From: JABCPE02 sp963516475
GTDB lineage: Bacteria; Bacteroidota; Bacteroidia; Flavobacteriales; Weeksellaceae
Length of the DNA: 64,000 nucleotides
Assembly: GCA_963516475.1 (NCBI GenBank)
Contig: CAUQBR010000001.1
Span: 124,001-188,000 of the forward strand
Reading direction: 5' to 3'
Position 1 is the first letter of the stretch, and every line of letters starts with the position of its first letter. A program made the position numbers and the translations under genes. Below are positions 8,459 through 16,881 of this stretch, piece after piece. The notes under the pieces were generated by a model, which was not told the origin of the DNA, did not search any database, and was given only the letters and a program-made list of their open reading frames with translations.

Positions 8459-9143
8459 ATGAAAAAGTTAATTTTACTTTCAGCATTATATGGCGTATTT
8501 TTTGGTATAAACACCATGAAAGCCCAAGATGCTGACACCAGAAAATCTTTCTTGACAACAGGAGTTTCTATAAACATCCCAAAAGAACACAGCATCACGA
8601 TATATGGTGGGGTAAGCGCCTCTCCAGAGCATACACAGATAGGAATGGTGATGCCTAATATCAAAATCAACAAATACATTTCCTTCATGCCTCTTTATGT
8701 GTTTCTAAAATCTCCTCAGGCGCACAGCAAGGAAGCAAAAGAACACCAAGTCAATGCGATGCTGACTTTCTCCCTTCCTCTGGACAAACAAAACAAATGG
8801 ATTTTACAAAACCGAAACACTTATCTACATAGATTCATAGTAGGTGGAGAGGATTTTGATTTTTATAGAGGGCGTCTAGGCATCGTACACAGAGCTAAAA
8901 TCTTTGATAAATCTGTCAATTTCTTTGCTCATGATGAAATTTTCATTGACCTGAAAAAAGGCGATTTTGCTAGAAACAGAGTGTATTTAGGAGCGGATAT
9001 CAAGCTTTTCAACTGGCTAAATCCACAGTTTTTCTACATTTACCAATCTTAATAAAAACCATGTAAGCCCGAACAACCATATTTTCATCATTGCGGCTAT
9101 TATCCCTCTTGGAAATCATGGTTTTTTCGGAGCTAAAAAGTAA
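8459..9143 (+). pseudogene. DUF2490-type secreted protein with a C-terminal frameshift
   Basis: The intact first part (8459-9052, 197 residues) has a signal peptide (cleavage near MKAQD, about residue 23) and a beta-strand-rich body with QNRNTYLHRF and AHDEIFID blocks. This resembles DUF2490 outer-membrane-type proteins, whose function is unknown. The frame stops at FYIYQS. In the +1 frame the coding pattern continues without a stop through NKNHVSPNNHIFIIAAI to GFFGAKK and ends at 9143, which is the missing last strand. Removing one T near 9049-9050 joins the two parts. It is either a recent frameshift or a sequencing error. Confidence 0.65.
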
Positions 9144-9201
9144 ATTTCAATTAAATTTATCTTAAATTCACGAAAATCAGCAATTTTATGCTATAAAAAA
9201 T

Positions 9202-9231
9202 TTGGTTTTTGTTTTATTTATTTTATATTTG
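9202..9231 (+). promoter_or_regulatory. Promoter of the HU gene
   Basis: TTG (9202-9204), 19 bases and TATATTTG (9224-9231) give a full match to the Bacteroidota consensus, 30 bases before the HU ATG. It is one of the best promoters in the window. Confidence 0.7.
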
Positions 9232-9261
9232 CTGAACATAAATTTATAAAATAACATTATT

Positions 9262-9552
9262 ATGAACAAGTCTGAATTAATCGACGCAATTGCAAAGGAT
9301 GCAGAAATCACAAAAGTGGCTGCTAAGAAGGCATTAGAGTCTTTCATTGAGAATGTTACTAACACACTTAAAAAGAAAGATGGTAAAGTGGCATTAGTAG
9401 GATTTGGAACTTTTTCTGTAACAGAAAGAGCTGCAAGAACTGGTATCAACCCAGCTACTAAACAACCAATCAAAATCGCTGCTAAAAAAGTTGCTAAATT
9501 CAAGCCAGGTGCTGAGCTAGCTGACGCAGTAGCAGGTGCTAAGAAAAAATAA
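9262..9552 (+). CDS. HU family DNA-binding protein
   Basis: A small basic histone-like nucleoid protein of 96 residues that binds and bends DNA as a dimer. The N-terminal helical dimerisation part is followed by VALVGFGTFSV (about 43-53), the arm with ARTGINPATKQPI (about 58-70, including the intercalating Pro), and the C-terminal FKPG motif. The extreme C-terminus is Lys/Ala-rich. It is monocistronic, with a strong promoter and terminator, as expected for an abundant protein. Confidence 0.95.
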   Translation: MNKSELIDAIAKDAEITKVAAKKALESFIENVTNTLKKKDGKVALVGFGTFSVTERAARTGINPATKQPIKIAAKKVAKFKPGAELADAVAGAKKK

Positions 9553-9570
9553 TTGATTTTCAATTAAAAT

Positions 9571-9602
9571 AAAAACCGTTGTAGATTTACAGCGGTTTTT
9601 TA
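9571..9602 (+). terminator. Intrinsic terminator after HU
   Basis: AAAAACCGTTGTA and TACAGCGGTTTTT form a 13-bp stem with one G-U pair and a GATT loop, followed by T-rich sequence. Confidence 0.85.
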
Positions 9603-9619
9603 TTTCCATCTTTTTATTT

Positions 9620-9627
9620 TATCTTTG
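9620..9627 (+). promoter_or_regulatory. -7 element of asnS
   Basis: TATCTTTG matches TAnnTTTG, directly after the HU terminator and 21 bases before the asnS ATG. Confidence 0.5.
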
Positions 9628-9648
9628 CTGTCTTAATAATATCATCTT

Positions 9649-11097
9649 ATGAAACGATTAACGATTAAAGAAATTCTTGATAATTACACAAAACATATTC
9701 ACCACGACATCTGTATCCAAGGCTGGGTAAGAGCTTTTCGTTCTAACAGATTCATCGCGCTGAGCGACGGTTCTACCGCGAATAATATCCAGATTGTAGT
9801 GGATTTTGAAAAATTCGATGAAGAAATTATCAAAAAAATCCATACAGCGTCCTCTCTGAAAGTGACAGGAGAAATCGTAGAAAGCCAAGGGGCAGGACAA
9901 AACATAGAAGTTTTAGCAAAGAAAATAGAAATTTTAGGAGATAATTTCACTGATGAACTAGAAAAAACGGTTCTTCAGCCTAAAAAACACTCTTTGGAAT
10001 TACTGAGAGAACAGGCTCATTTGAGATTTAGAACTAATCTTTTTGGAGCTGTGTTTAGAATTCGCCATGCTGTGAGTTTTGCTATTCATCAGTTCTTTAA
10101 CCAAAATCAATTCTTCTACATCCACACGCCTCTAATCACAGGAGCTGATGCTGAGGGAGCAGGAGAAATGTTCAAGGTTACGAACTTTGACCTGAATAAA
10201 ATTCCAAAAACAGAAGATGGAAATGTAGACTACGACCAAGATTTCTTTGGTAAGAAAACTTCCCTTACGGTTTCTGGACAGCTAAATGTGGAAACTGCAG
10301 TGATGGGACTAGGGAGAGTTTATACCTTCGGGCCTACTTTCCGTGCAGAGAACTCTAATACAACCAGACACCTTGCAGAATTCTGGATGGTGGAGCCAGA
10401 AGTGGCATTCAACAACCTGGAAGATAATATTGACCTGGCTGAAGATTTCTTGAAATATGTAATCAACTATGTATTAGATAATTGCAAAGATGATCTAGAA
10501 CTTCTTGATAAGAGATTTGCAGAGGAGCAAAAACAAAAACCTGAAAAAGAAAGAGCGGCAGAAGGACTGATAGAAAAACTTCAGAATGTAGTGAAAAAAC
10601 GTTTCGTAAGGCTGAGCTACACTGAGGCTATCGAGATTTTGCTTAACTCTAAAGAAAATAAAAAAGGTAAATTCCAATTCCCAATAGAAGCTTGGGGAGC
10701 AGACCTACAATCTGAGCACGAGCGCTATTTGGTGGAAAAACACTTTGAAAGCCCAGTGGTTTTATTCAACTATCCAAAGGACATCAAGGCGTTTTATATG
10801 AAGCTGAACGATGACCAAAAGACCGTAGCGGCTATGGATGTTCTTTTCCCTGGAATCGGTGAAATCATCGGTGGTTCTCAGAGAGAGGAAAAACTGGATG
10901 TTCTTGTCCAAAAAATGAAAGATATGAATGTGGACGAAGAGGAACTATGGTGGTATCTGGATACTAGAAAATTCGGTTCTGTGCCTCATGCTGGTTTCGG
11001 GCTTGGGCTGGAGAGATTGGTATTATTCGTAACAGGAATGACTAACATCCGTGATGTGATTCCTTTCCCAAGAACACCAAAAAACGCAGAGTTTTAA
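9649..11097 (+). CDS. asnS: Asparaginyl-tRNA synthetase
   Basis: Charges tRNA-Asn with asparagine; class IIb cytosolic synthetase of 482 residues. The N-terminal OB-fold anticodon-binding domain (about 15-105) starts with IQGWVRAFRSN. The class II catalytic core follows, with FRAENSNTTRHLAEFWMVEPE (motif 2 region, about 243-263) and GLGLERLVLFVTG (motif 3, about 455-467), ending in IRDVIPFPRTP, which is typical of AsnRS rather than AspRS. It carries the insertion of about 80 residues in the catalytic core that is usual in Bacteroidota enzymes. Its own -7 element precedes it. Confidence 0.97.
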   Translation: MKRLTIKEILDNYTKHIHHDICIQGWVRAFRSNRFIALSDGSTANNIQIVVDFEKFDEEIIKKIHTASSLKVTGEIVESQGAGQNIEVLAKKIEILGDNFTDELEKTVLQPKKHSLELLREQAHLRFRTNLFGAVFRIRHAVSFAIHQFFNQNQFFYIHTPLITGADAEGAGEMFKVTNFDLNKIPKTEDGNVDYDQDFFGKKTSLTVSGQLNVETAVMGLGRVYTFGPTFRAENSNTTRHLAEFWMVEPEVAFNNLEDNIDLAEDFLKYVINYVLDNCKDDLELLDKRFAEEQKQKPEKERAAEGLIEKLQNVVKKRFVRLSYTEAIEILLNSKENKKGKFQFPIEAWGADLQSEHERYLVEKHFESPVVLFNYPKDIKAFYMKLNDDQKTVAAMDVLFPGIGEIIGGSQREEKLDVLVQKMKDMNVDEEELWWYLDTRKFGSVPHAGFGLGLERLVLFVTGMTNIRDVIPFPRTPKNAEF

Positions 11098-11125
11098 GAA
11101 TTATGTAAATAAAAAATTAAGGATT

Positions 11126-11605
11126 ATGAAAATAACTTATAGAGACTATCCTGAATTTGAAGCTGTTGCTAAAATTTGGAACAAATTTGATACTGTAATT
11201 TATATTGAATTTGATGAAGAACTAGAAGCATCCAAAGAAGAACAAAAAAAATATTTTCAGAAAATAGAGGAAAAAATCCAGTGGATAGAAAGCCATAAGG
11301 ATTTGATTTTAGATACTTTTATTGAAGAGGAAGGAATGTTTGATGGGCTAAATGACTGGATTTCAGAAGAAATAGCGAAGAAAGGAGTTGCTGAGTATTT
11401 TGATGAATTCAGCCTTGATAGAACAATTTCTGAAAAGGAATTTAAAGAAGCTATCGGCGTTCGTTCTCTTAATTTTTATATTGATAGTGAAGAGATTAGC
11501 TGTAATTTTGATTTAGATGCAGAGCCAAATTATTTCTTTGACCATTTAGCCAATATAGAAATAGATGAGAACTACCAGATAGAAATGGGAGGAATCAATG
11601 GATAA
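11126..11605 (+). CDS. Acidic hypothetical protein, DUF2262-like
   Basis: A 159-residue, strongly acidic cytosolic protein. The N-terminal 30 residues give a beta strand with VIYIEFDEELE, a charged helical segment follows, and the end (LNFYIDSEEISCNFDLD and a DHLANIEID strand) resembles the C-terminus of DUF2262 proteins. No catalytic motif is visible. It sits 28 bases after asnS and 29 before rpoN, so it may be cotranscribed, but no functional link is evident. Proteins of this kind are sometimes found as orphan immunity-like genes; that is only a possibility here. Confidence 0.55.
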   Translation: MKITYRDYPEFEAVAKIWNKFDTVIYIEFDEELEASKEEQKKYFQKIEEKIQWIESHKDLILDTFIEEEGMFDGLNDWISEEIAKKGVAEYFDEFSLDRTISEKEFKEAIGVRSLNFYIDSEEISCNFDLDAEPNYFFDHLANIEIDENYQIEMGGING

Positions 11606-11634
11606 CTTCCTAAAACTAATAAGCTAAAACTGAT

Positions 11635-13095
11635 ATGCTCAAACAAAATTTACAACTTAAACTTGGTCAAAAACTCGCTCCACAGCAGATTCAGTTAATG
11701 AAGCTCATTCAGCTTCATACGCTGGAATTTGAGGAGGAGCTGGAGCGTGAGTTAGAGGAAAATCCTGCTTTGGAAAAAGTAACGGATGACAAGGAGGAGG
11801 ATTATGACAATTTAGGAAACGACTACGAAAGCGAGGGAACGGAGAGCATAGAAACGGATTTCAATGTAGATGAGTATCTGTATGATGATGAGCCCAGCTA
11901 CAAAACAGCATCCAGCAACTACTCGCCTGATGATGAGGAGTTTGATAACGAAAGTTTATTGACCGAAGGGCAGACCATCTATGAGTATCTTTTGGAGCAG
12001 ATTAGACTTAGTAATATTTCTGATGAAGAGCTAAAAATAGCCGAATATCTCATAGGAAACCTTGACAATGATGGGTATCTTCGCAGGGATTTAAAATCAA
12101 TCGTGGATGATTTGGCTTTCTCGCAGGGGATTTATACGGATATTCCTAAACTAGAATACATTTTAGAAAACTATATCCAAAAACTAGAACCTGCGGGCGT
12201 GGGTGCGAGAAACTTACAAGAATGTCTCCTCCTACAAATAGAGAAAAAAGTAAGTGACAATCCCAATGTAGGCATTGCTGCCAGCATACTGAAAAACCAG
12301 TTTGATGCACTGAGCAACAAGCATTATTCTAAAATTATCCAGCGGTATAATATCGATGAGGAACAGTTGAAAGATGTCCTAGAAGAGATTGCAAAACTTT
12401 CACCAAAAGTGGGCGGAAACTTTGATACACAGACCATTACCATCAATCAAGAAATCATCCCTGATTTTATCATTCAGGTAAAGGACAACGAGGTAATTCC
12501 GATGCTTAACAATAAAAACGCTCCTACACTGAGGGTTTCTAATGAATACAAAGAGATTTTAGAAACATATTCTAATGATAAAAGCTCTGCTGAACACAAA
12601 CAGGCAGCTCTTTTCATTAAACAAAAATTAGATGCTGCGAAATGGTATATAGATGCTGTCAATCAAAGACAAAACACTCTGATACAGACCATTACAGCCA
12701 TCGCTAAGATGCAGAAAGAATATTTCATCACGGGAGATGAAAAAAACATCAAACCTATGATTCTAAAAGATATTTCTGACATCACAGGATTTGATATTTC
12801 TACTATTTCTAGGGTGGTTAAGAGCAAATATGCTGACACACCGCATGGAATAGTTTATCTAAAAAATCTTTTCTCTGATAGTTTGACCAATGATGAAGGA
12901 GAAGAAGTTTCCACAAAAGAAATCAAAAACCATCTGCAGGAAATAATCGACAAGGAGAATAAAAAGAAGCCTCTCACGGATGATGCGCTGGTTACTGCAC
13001 TGAAAGAAAAAGGGTACAATATCGCCCGAAGAACCATTGCTAAATACAGAGAACAGCTCAACATTCCAGTGGCAAGACTACGAAAAGAACTTTAA
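11635..13095 (+). CDS. rpoN: RNA polymerase sigma-54 factor
   Basis: Alternative sigma factor for -24/-12 promoters, needing AAA+ activators. Region I is present as a Gln/Leu-rich N-terminus (LKLGQKLAPQQIQLMKLIQL, about 9-28, then LEENPALEK), region II is acidic (about 50-105), and the core-binding and DNA-binding region III ends in the RpoN box ARRTIAKYRE (about 466-475). Length (486) is typical. No enhancer-binding protein gene is in the window. A -24/-12-like sequence occurs upstream of lon, about 3.7 kb downstream of this gene. Confidence 0.96.
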   Translation: MLKQNLQLKLGQKLAPQQIQLMKLIQLHTLEFEEELERELEENPALEKVTDDKEEDYDNLGNDYESEGTESIETDFNVDEYLYDDEPSYKTASSNYSPDDEEFDNESLLTEGQTIYEYLLEQIRLSNISDEELKIAEYLIGNLDNDGYLRRDLKSIVDDLAFSQGIYTDIPKLEYILENYIQKLEPAGVGARNLQECLLLQIEKKVSDNPNVGIAASILKNQFDALSNKHYSKIIQRYNIDEEQLKDVLEEIAKLSPKVGGNFDTQTITINQEIIPDFIIQVKDNEVIPMLNNKNAPTLRVSNEYKEILETYSNDKSSAEHKQAALFIKQKLDAAKWYIDAVNQRQNTLIQTITAIAKMQKEYFITGDEKNIKPMILKDISDITGFDISTISRVVKSKYADTPHGIVYLKNLFSDSLTNDEGEEVSTKEIKNHLQEIIDKENKKKPLTDDALVTALKEKGYNIARRTIAKYREQLNIPVARLRKEL

Positions 13096-13112
13096 TAAAA
13101 ACTAATAATATT

Positions 13113-13976
13113 ATGGCTGAAATTTTAGATGGACTGAGCGTTTCTCAGAAAATAAAACAAGAGATAAAAGAAGAAGTTACGAAAATAGTACAAAGCGGCA
13201 AAAAAGCACCTCACCTGGCAGCGATACTGGTGGGAGAAAATAGTGCCAGCAAAGCCTATGTGAATAGCAAAGTCAAGGACTGTAAAGAAGTGGGATTTAC
13301 CTCATCATTGCTAAAATTCCCTGACACGATTTGTGAAAACGAACTTTTAGAAGAAATAAAAAAACTAAACGAGAACGAGGAAATAGATGGATTCATCGTG
13401 CAGCTTCCTCTTCCGAAAGGCATAGACCAAGAAAAAATCATCATGGCTATCGACCCTAAAAAGGATGTGGATGGCTTTCACCCAGAGAACTTTGGGAAAA
13501 TGGCTTTAGAGATGGACTCTCTTCTGCCTGCTACTCCATTTGGGATTATGCAGCTTTTGGAGAGATATAACATTGACACCAAAGGAAAAAAATGCGTAGT
13601 TATCGGTCGAAGCAGAATCGTTGGCCGTCCTATGAGTATTCTAATGAGCGCCAAAGGAACTGATTCCACAGTAACGCTCATTCACAGCCACACGCCTAAT
13701 ATCGAAGAATATACCCAAAAGGCAGACATTGTCATCGTAGCATTAGGTATTCCTAATTATCTAAAAGGAGATATGATAAAAGAAGGCGCTGTGGTTATAG
13801 ATGTAGGAATTACGAGAGTGAATGATGATAGCGAGAGAGGTTATCATTTAGTAGGAGATGTAGATTTTGAAGCATGCGAAAAGAAGGCTAGTTTTATAAC
13901 GCCCGTTCCTGGTGGCGTAGGCCCTATGACTAGAGCAATGCTGATGAAAAATACGCTTTTAGCTTATAAAAAATAG
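13113..13976 (+). CDS. folD: Methylenetetrahydrofolate dehydrogenase / cyclohydrolase
   Basis: Bifunctional enzyme interconverting 5,10-methylene-THF and 10-formyl-THF in one-carbon metabolism. The 287-residue protein has the substrate-site signature with YVNSKVKDCKEVGF (Tyr50 and Lys54), the loop GFIVQLPLPKG (about 91-101), KDVDGFHPEN (about 113-122), a Rossmann-type cofactor site with VIGRSRIVGRP (about 163-173), and the C-terminal PGGVGPMT motif. It begins 17 bases after rpoN and is followed ten bases later by queE, suggesting an rpoN-folD-queE transcription unit. Confidence 0.97.
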   Translation: MAEILDGLSVSQKIKQEIKEEVTKIVQSGKKAPHLAAILVGENSASKAYVNSKVKDCKEVGFTSSLLKFPDTICENELLEEIKKLNENEEIDGFIVQLPLPKGIDQEKIIMAIDPKKDVDGFHPENFGKMALEMDSLLPATPFGIMQLLERYNIDTKGKKCVVIGRSRIVGRPMSILMSAKGTDSTVTLIHSHTPNIEEYTQKADIVIVALGIPNYLKGDMIKEGAVVIDVGITRVNDDSERGYHLVGDVDFEACEKKASFITPVPGGVGPMTRAMLMKNTLLAYKK

Positions 13977-13986
13977 CGAGTAAAAA

Positions 13987-14625
13987 ATGTCAGATTTTAG
14001 TAGTGAACAAAAAATATTATTAAATCAAGGTAAAATGCTCCCTGTTATGGAGCATTTTTATACTATTCAAGGAGAAGGCGCCCACTCTGGCAGGGCTGCT
14101 TATTTTATCCGTTTAGGCGGCTGTGATGTAGGATGCCACTGGTGTGATGTCAAAGAAAGCTGGGATGCTACACTTCACCCGTTGATGAATGCAGAAGAAA
14201 TCGCTGCCATAGCGGCTAAACACTGCAAAACCGTAATCATCACAGGCGGAGAGCCTCTGATGTGGGATTTGAATATTTTAACAAAAAAACTAAAAGAATT
14301 AGGCTGTACGATTCATGTGGAGACCTCTGGCTCACACCATCTAAGAGGACATATCGACTGGATTACTCTTTCGCCCAAGAAAGTAAAACTTCCAAAAGAA
14401 GAAATTTATCAAAAGGCTGATGAGTTGAAAGTGGTTATTTTCAACAATCACGATTTCAAATTCGCTGAGGAACAAGCTGCCAAAGTATCAGAAAAATGCA
14501 AACTATATCTACAATCTGAGTGGAGCAAAAGGGAACAAAACTACCCAAAAATCACAGATTACATTCTGCAACATCCTAAATGGATAGCTTCTGTACAAAC
14601 GCACAAATATCTAAACATTCCATAA
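13987..14625 (+). CDS. queE: 7-carboxy-7-deazaguanine synthase (radical SAM)
   Basis: Radical-SAM enzyme converting 6-carboxytetrahydropterin to 7-carboxy-7-deazaguanine in the preQ0/queuosine pathway. The 212-residue protein has the cluster-binding CDVGCHWC motif (Cys-x3-Cys-x2-Cys, about 48-55), IQGEGAHSGRAAYFIRLGGC just before it, and the SAM-binding TGGEP (about 85-89). Other que genes are not in the window. It lies close behind folD and ends at a bidirectional terminator shared with the convergent neighbour. Confidence 0.95.
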   Translation: MSDFSSEQKILLNQGKMLPVMEHFYTIQGEGAHSGRAAYFIRLGGCDVGCHWCDVKESWDATLHPLMNAEEIAAIAAKHCKTVIITGGEPLMWDLNILTKKLKELGCTIHVETSGSHHLRGHIDWITLSPKKVKLPKEEIYQKADELKVVIFNNHDFKFAEEQAAKVSEKCKLYLQSEWSKREQNYPKITDYILQHPKWIASVQTHKYLNIP

Positions 14626-14651
14626 AAAAGGGAGAATATTATCTCTCCCTT
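14624..14651. terminator. Bidirectional terminator between queE and the LysM gene
   Basis: AAGGGAGA (14628-14635) pairs with TCTCCCTT (14644-14651), with an A-run on the queE side. The hairpin overlaps the 3' end of the convergent gene (stop at 14639). Confidence 0.6.
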
Positions 14652-15787
14652 CTTGGCTTTTTATTTTGAAGGTAAAGCACTTGTCCCTCTTTTGGTTCTT
14701 GTCCCTCCTCCATTCTATTTTTTAAATATAAATACTTTAGCTTTATCCCATATTTCTGGGAAATATCATACATCTTTTCGCCTTTTCTCACAGTATGTGT
14801 TTCTTGGCTTCCATAAGATTTTTTAGGCTCTAAAAAAACAATCTGATTTTTTTTCAAATCAGATGTTTTTAAATCATTATAATCTTTCAGGTCGCTCACT
14901 CTGAGATTATATTTTTTCGCCAAAGCAGAAAGAGAGATATCTCCTCCCAAAACCACATATTTCAGATTTGAATTAGGATGATTCCTCTCGTTTAGACTAT
15001 GCAGAACGGCTTCTTCTGTGAGCCTTCCTTCTTCGTACTTGTGTAGCTCTGGTTCTTTTTTTTTACCAGATTCTATTTCTGGTTTAGATACTTCTGTTTC
15101 CTGTTTTGTTTCTGGCTTTTGAACTACTGGTTCTTTTACTTTTTCTTCGCGCAGTACAGGCTCAGTTCTCACTTCCTCTTTTGTGGATTTTTCCTTAACT
15201 GGCTCTTGATTTCTAATTTCTTGATTTTCAGATTTATACTCTGGATATAATTCTTTTAGCTTTGCAGAAACTTCATGTGATTTTATATTATCAAATTCAT
15301 GCAACCTGTATTTTTCTATTCTGTTTATCAGAATCTGCGCATATTTAGGATTAGTAGCATATCCAGCTTTTTTAAGCCCATATGCCCAGCCTTTGTAATC
15401 TTTGATATCTAATTTAAAAAGTCCTACATAATACTTTCTCGTTGTCAAAAACAAAGAATGGTCTCTGTAAGATTCTCGCGGGTCATCATACACACGGAAA
15501 CACTCATTTGGTGCATCATCTGTGTGTTTCATTGTTTTTCCTGTCCAGTTTTCCTTACATTTTATCCCAAAGTGATTTTTCCCTTCTTTTGCCAAACGGC
15601 TCTGTCCTCCTCCTGTTTCCAAAATCCCCTGAGCGAGTTTGATACTTGCTGGAATTTTATACAGCTCCATCTCTTCCACTGCATATTTAGCGAAATTCTG
15701 GATGTATTGGTCATCTGTTTTCCAATCCTGAGCGTGAGAAAACAGTCCCAAACCTGCTACTGATAATAAACACAATAATTTTTTCAT
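14639..15787 (-). CDS. Secreted glucosaminidase with two LysM domains
   Basis: Cell-wall hydrolase predicted to cleave peptidoglycan glycan strands. The 382-residue protein has a signal peptide (cleavage near SHAQD, about residue 20) and a glucosaminidase (lysozyme subfamily 4) domain at about 28-165, with the expected catalytic Glu in ILETGGGQSRLA and the motif HFGIKCKENWTGK. A Lys/Glu-rich low-complexity linker follows (about 190-255), then two LysM modules (about 275-322 and 330-378). LysM domains should hold it to peptidoglycan. It is three bases upstream of the next gene's coding frame on the same strand. Confidence 0.92.
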   Translation of the reverse strand: MKKLLCLLSVAGLGLFSHAQDWKTDDQYIQNFAKYAVEEMELYKIPASIKLAQGILETGGGQSRLAKEGKNHFGIKCKENWTGKTMKHTDDAPNECFRVYDDPRESYRDHSLFLTTRKYYVGLFKLDIKDYKGWAYGLKKAGYATNPKYAQILINRIEKYRLHEFDNIKSHEVSAKLKELYPEYKSENQEIRNQEPVKEKSTKEEVRTEPVLREEKVKEPVVQKPETKQETEVSKPEIESGKKKEPELHKYEEGRLTEEAVLHSLNERNHPNSNLKYVVLGGDISLSALAKKYNLRVSDLKDYNDLKTSDLKKNQIVFLEPKKSYGSQETHTVRKGEKMYDISQKYGIKLKYLYLKNRMEEGQEPKEGQVLYLQNKKPRRER

Positions 15788-15789
15788 TT

Positions 15790-16704
15790 TTAGTTAAATT
15801 TTATTTTGATTAGTTCTTTTTTTGTCTTTTTCAACCATTCATTTGCCCCTAAAATCCCCTGCAAACCTCCTGTATGAAATGCTAAAATCCTGCTGCCCTG
15901 TGGGAAATATCCTTCCTGTATCAGTTTCATAAGATTTCTCATCATTTTTCCAGTGTATATTGGGTCTAGAGGAACATCATACCGCTCATAAAAATCATTG
16001 ATAAACTGAATATTTTCATCTATAATTTTCCCATATCTACCATCATGAGCATCAAAGAGGGTAAAATTCTTCCTCCCACTCAGCCCTTGGATTCTCTTCT
16101 CCAAAGTAGGGTCGTCCACCACCTTGAACCCCAATATTTTCTGATGTTCTTCTGCAAATTTGGACAAGCCCGAAATGGTTCCTCCTGTCCCAACCGCGGT
16201 GCAAATATAATCAAATTCTTTTGTCCGCTCATCTAGCATATGTTTCACCCCTTCCACTGCCAGTTCATTAGTCCCACCTTCAGGGACAATAAGGGCTTCT
16301 GGAAATTTTTCCTGCAAGTCTCTTGTAATTTTTTTCTTGTCTCTGTACGCCTCTCTAGTAACGAACAAAAAATCCATTCCTCTCCTCTGCGCATCTTCCA
16401 GCGTGAGATTTCCCTGCCAGTTATTCTCCAGCTCCTCCCCACGAATAACACCTAGAGTTTTAATATTGTATTTTTCTCCAACAGCAGATGCTGCCGCGAT
16501 ATGATTAGAATACGCTCCCCCAAAAGTGATTATCAAAGGATTTTTCACCTCTCGGGCAAGGTATGTTTTTACATTATAAAACATTTTCCAATACTTATTA
16601 CCCGAAATCTGCGGATGCACCAAATCCTCGCGTTTTACGAACAATTTCACGCCTCCTTCCAGCGGAATATCTACTATGGGAATGTGCACTTTATCAACCT
16701 CCAT
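15790..16704 (-). CDS. ACC deaminase / D-cysteine desulfhydrase family enzyme
   Basis: PLP-dependent fold type II enzyme of 304 residues. The Schiff-base lysine is probably Lys37 in SGNKYWKM. Other family features are FGGAYSNHIAAASAVGEKY (about 86-104), VPEGGTNELAVEG (about 154-166) and the phosphate-binding glycine loop AVGTGGTISGLSKF (about 184-197). Enzymes of this family act on D-cysteine, 1-aminocyclopropane-1-carboxylate or related amino acids; sequence alone does not separate them. It is followed immediately by the glucosaminidase gene (two-base gap) and diverges from lon. Confidence 0.88.
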   Translation of the reverse strand: MEVDKVHIPIVDIPLEGGVKLFVKREDLVHPQISGNKYWKMFYNVKTYLAREVKNPLIITFGGAYSNHIAAASAVGEKYNIKTLGVIRGEELENNWQGNLTLEDAQRRGMDFLFVTREAYRDKKKITRDLQEKFPEALIVPEGGTNELAVEGVKHMLDERTKEFDYICTAVGTGGTISGLSKFAEEHQKILGFKVVDDPTLEKRIQGLSGRKNFTLFDAHDGRYGKIIDENIQFINDFYERYDVPLDPIYTGKMMRNLMKLIQEGYFPQGSRILAFHTGGLQGILGANEWLKKTKKELIKIKFN

Positions 16705-16769
16705 ACTACAAATTTCGGAATTTTTATTTGAATTTAAAGATATTTATGCATTTTTGTCGCGAAAATTTC

Positions 16770-16786
16770 TTGGCATAGGAATTGTG
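16770..16786 (+). promoter_or_regulatory. Putative sigma-54-type promoter upstream of lon
   Basis: TTGGCAT, AGGAA and TTGTG approximate the TGGCAC-N5-TTGCW consensus; the -24 GG is present and the -12 GC is GT. TGGCA here and TGCCA at 16785-16789 also form an inverted repeat, so an operator is an alternative. It lies 96 bases before the lon ATG. Confidence 0.35.
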
Positions 16787-16881
16787 CCATATGAGAGACT
16801 GTTTTTTTATTTACATCAATGAAAAAACAAGAAACACCAAAGTGACATTTTGTCATTTAATCTTTTAGTTTTAATAAAATT

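Noticed and set aside
9053..9130. AAAAACCATG and CATGGTTTTTT as a large-loop hairpin or small RNA after the DUF2490 gene
   Set aside because: The loop is over 50 bases and the stretch is better explained as the frameshifted end of the upstream coding region.
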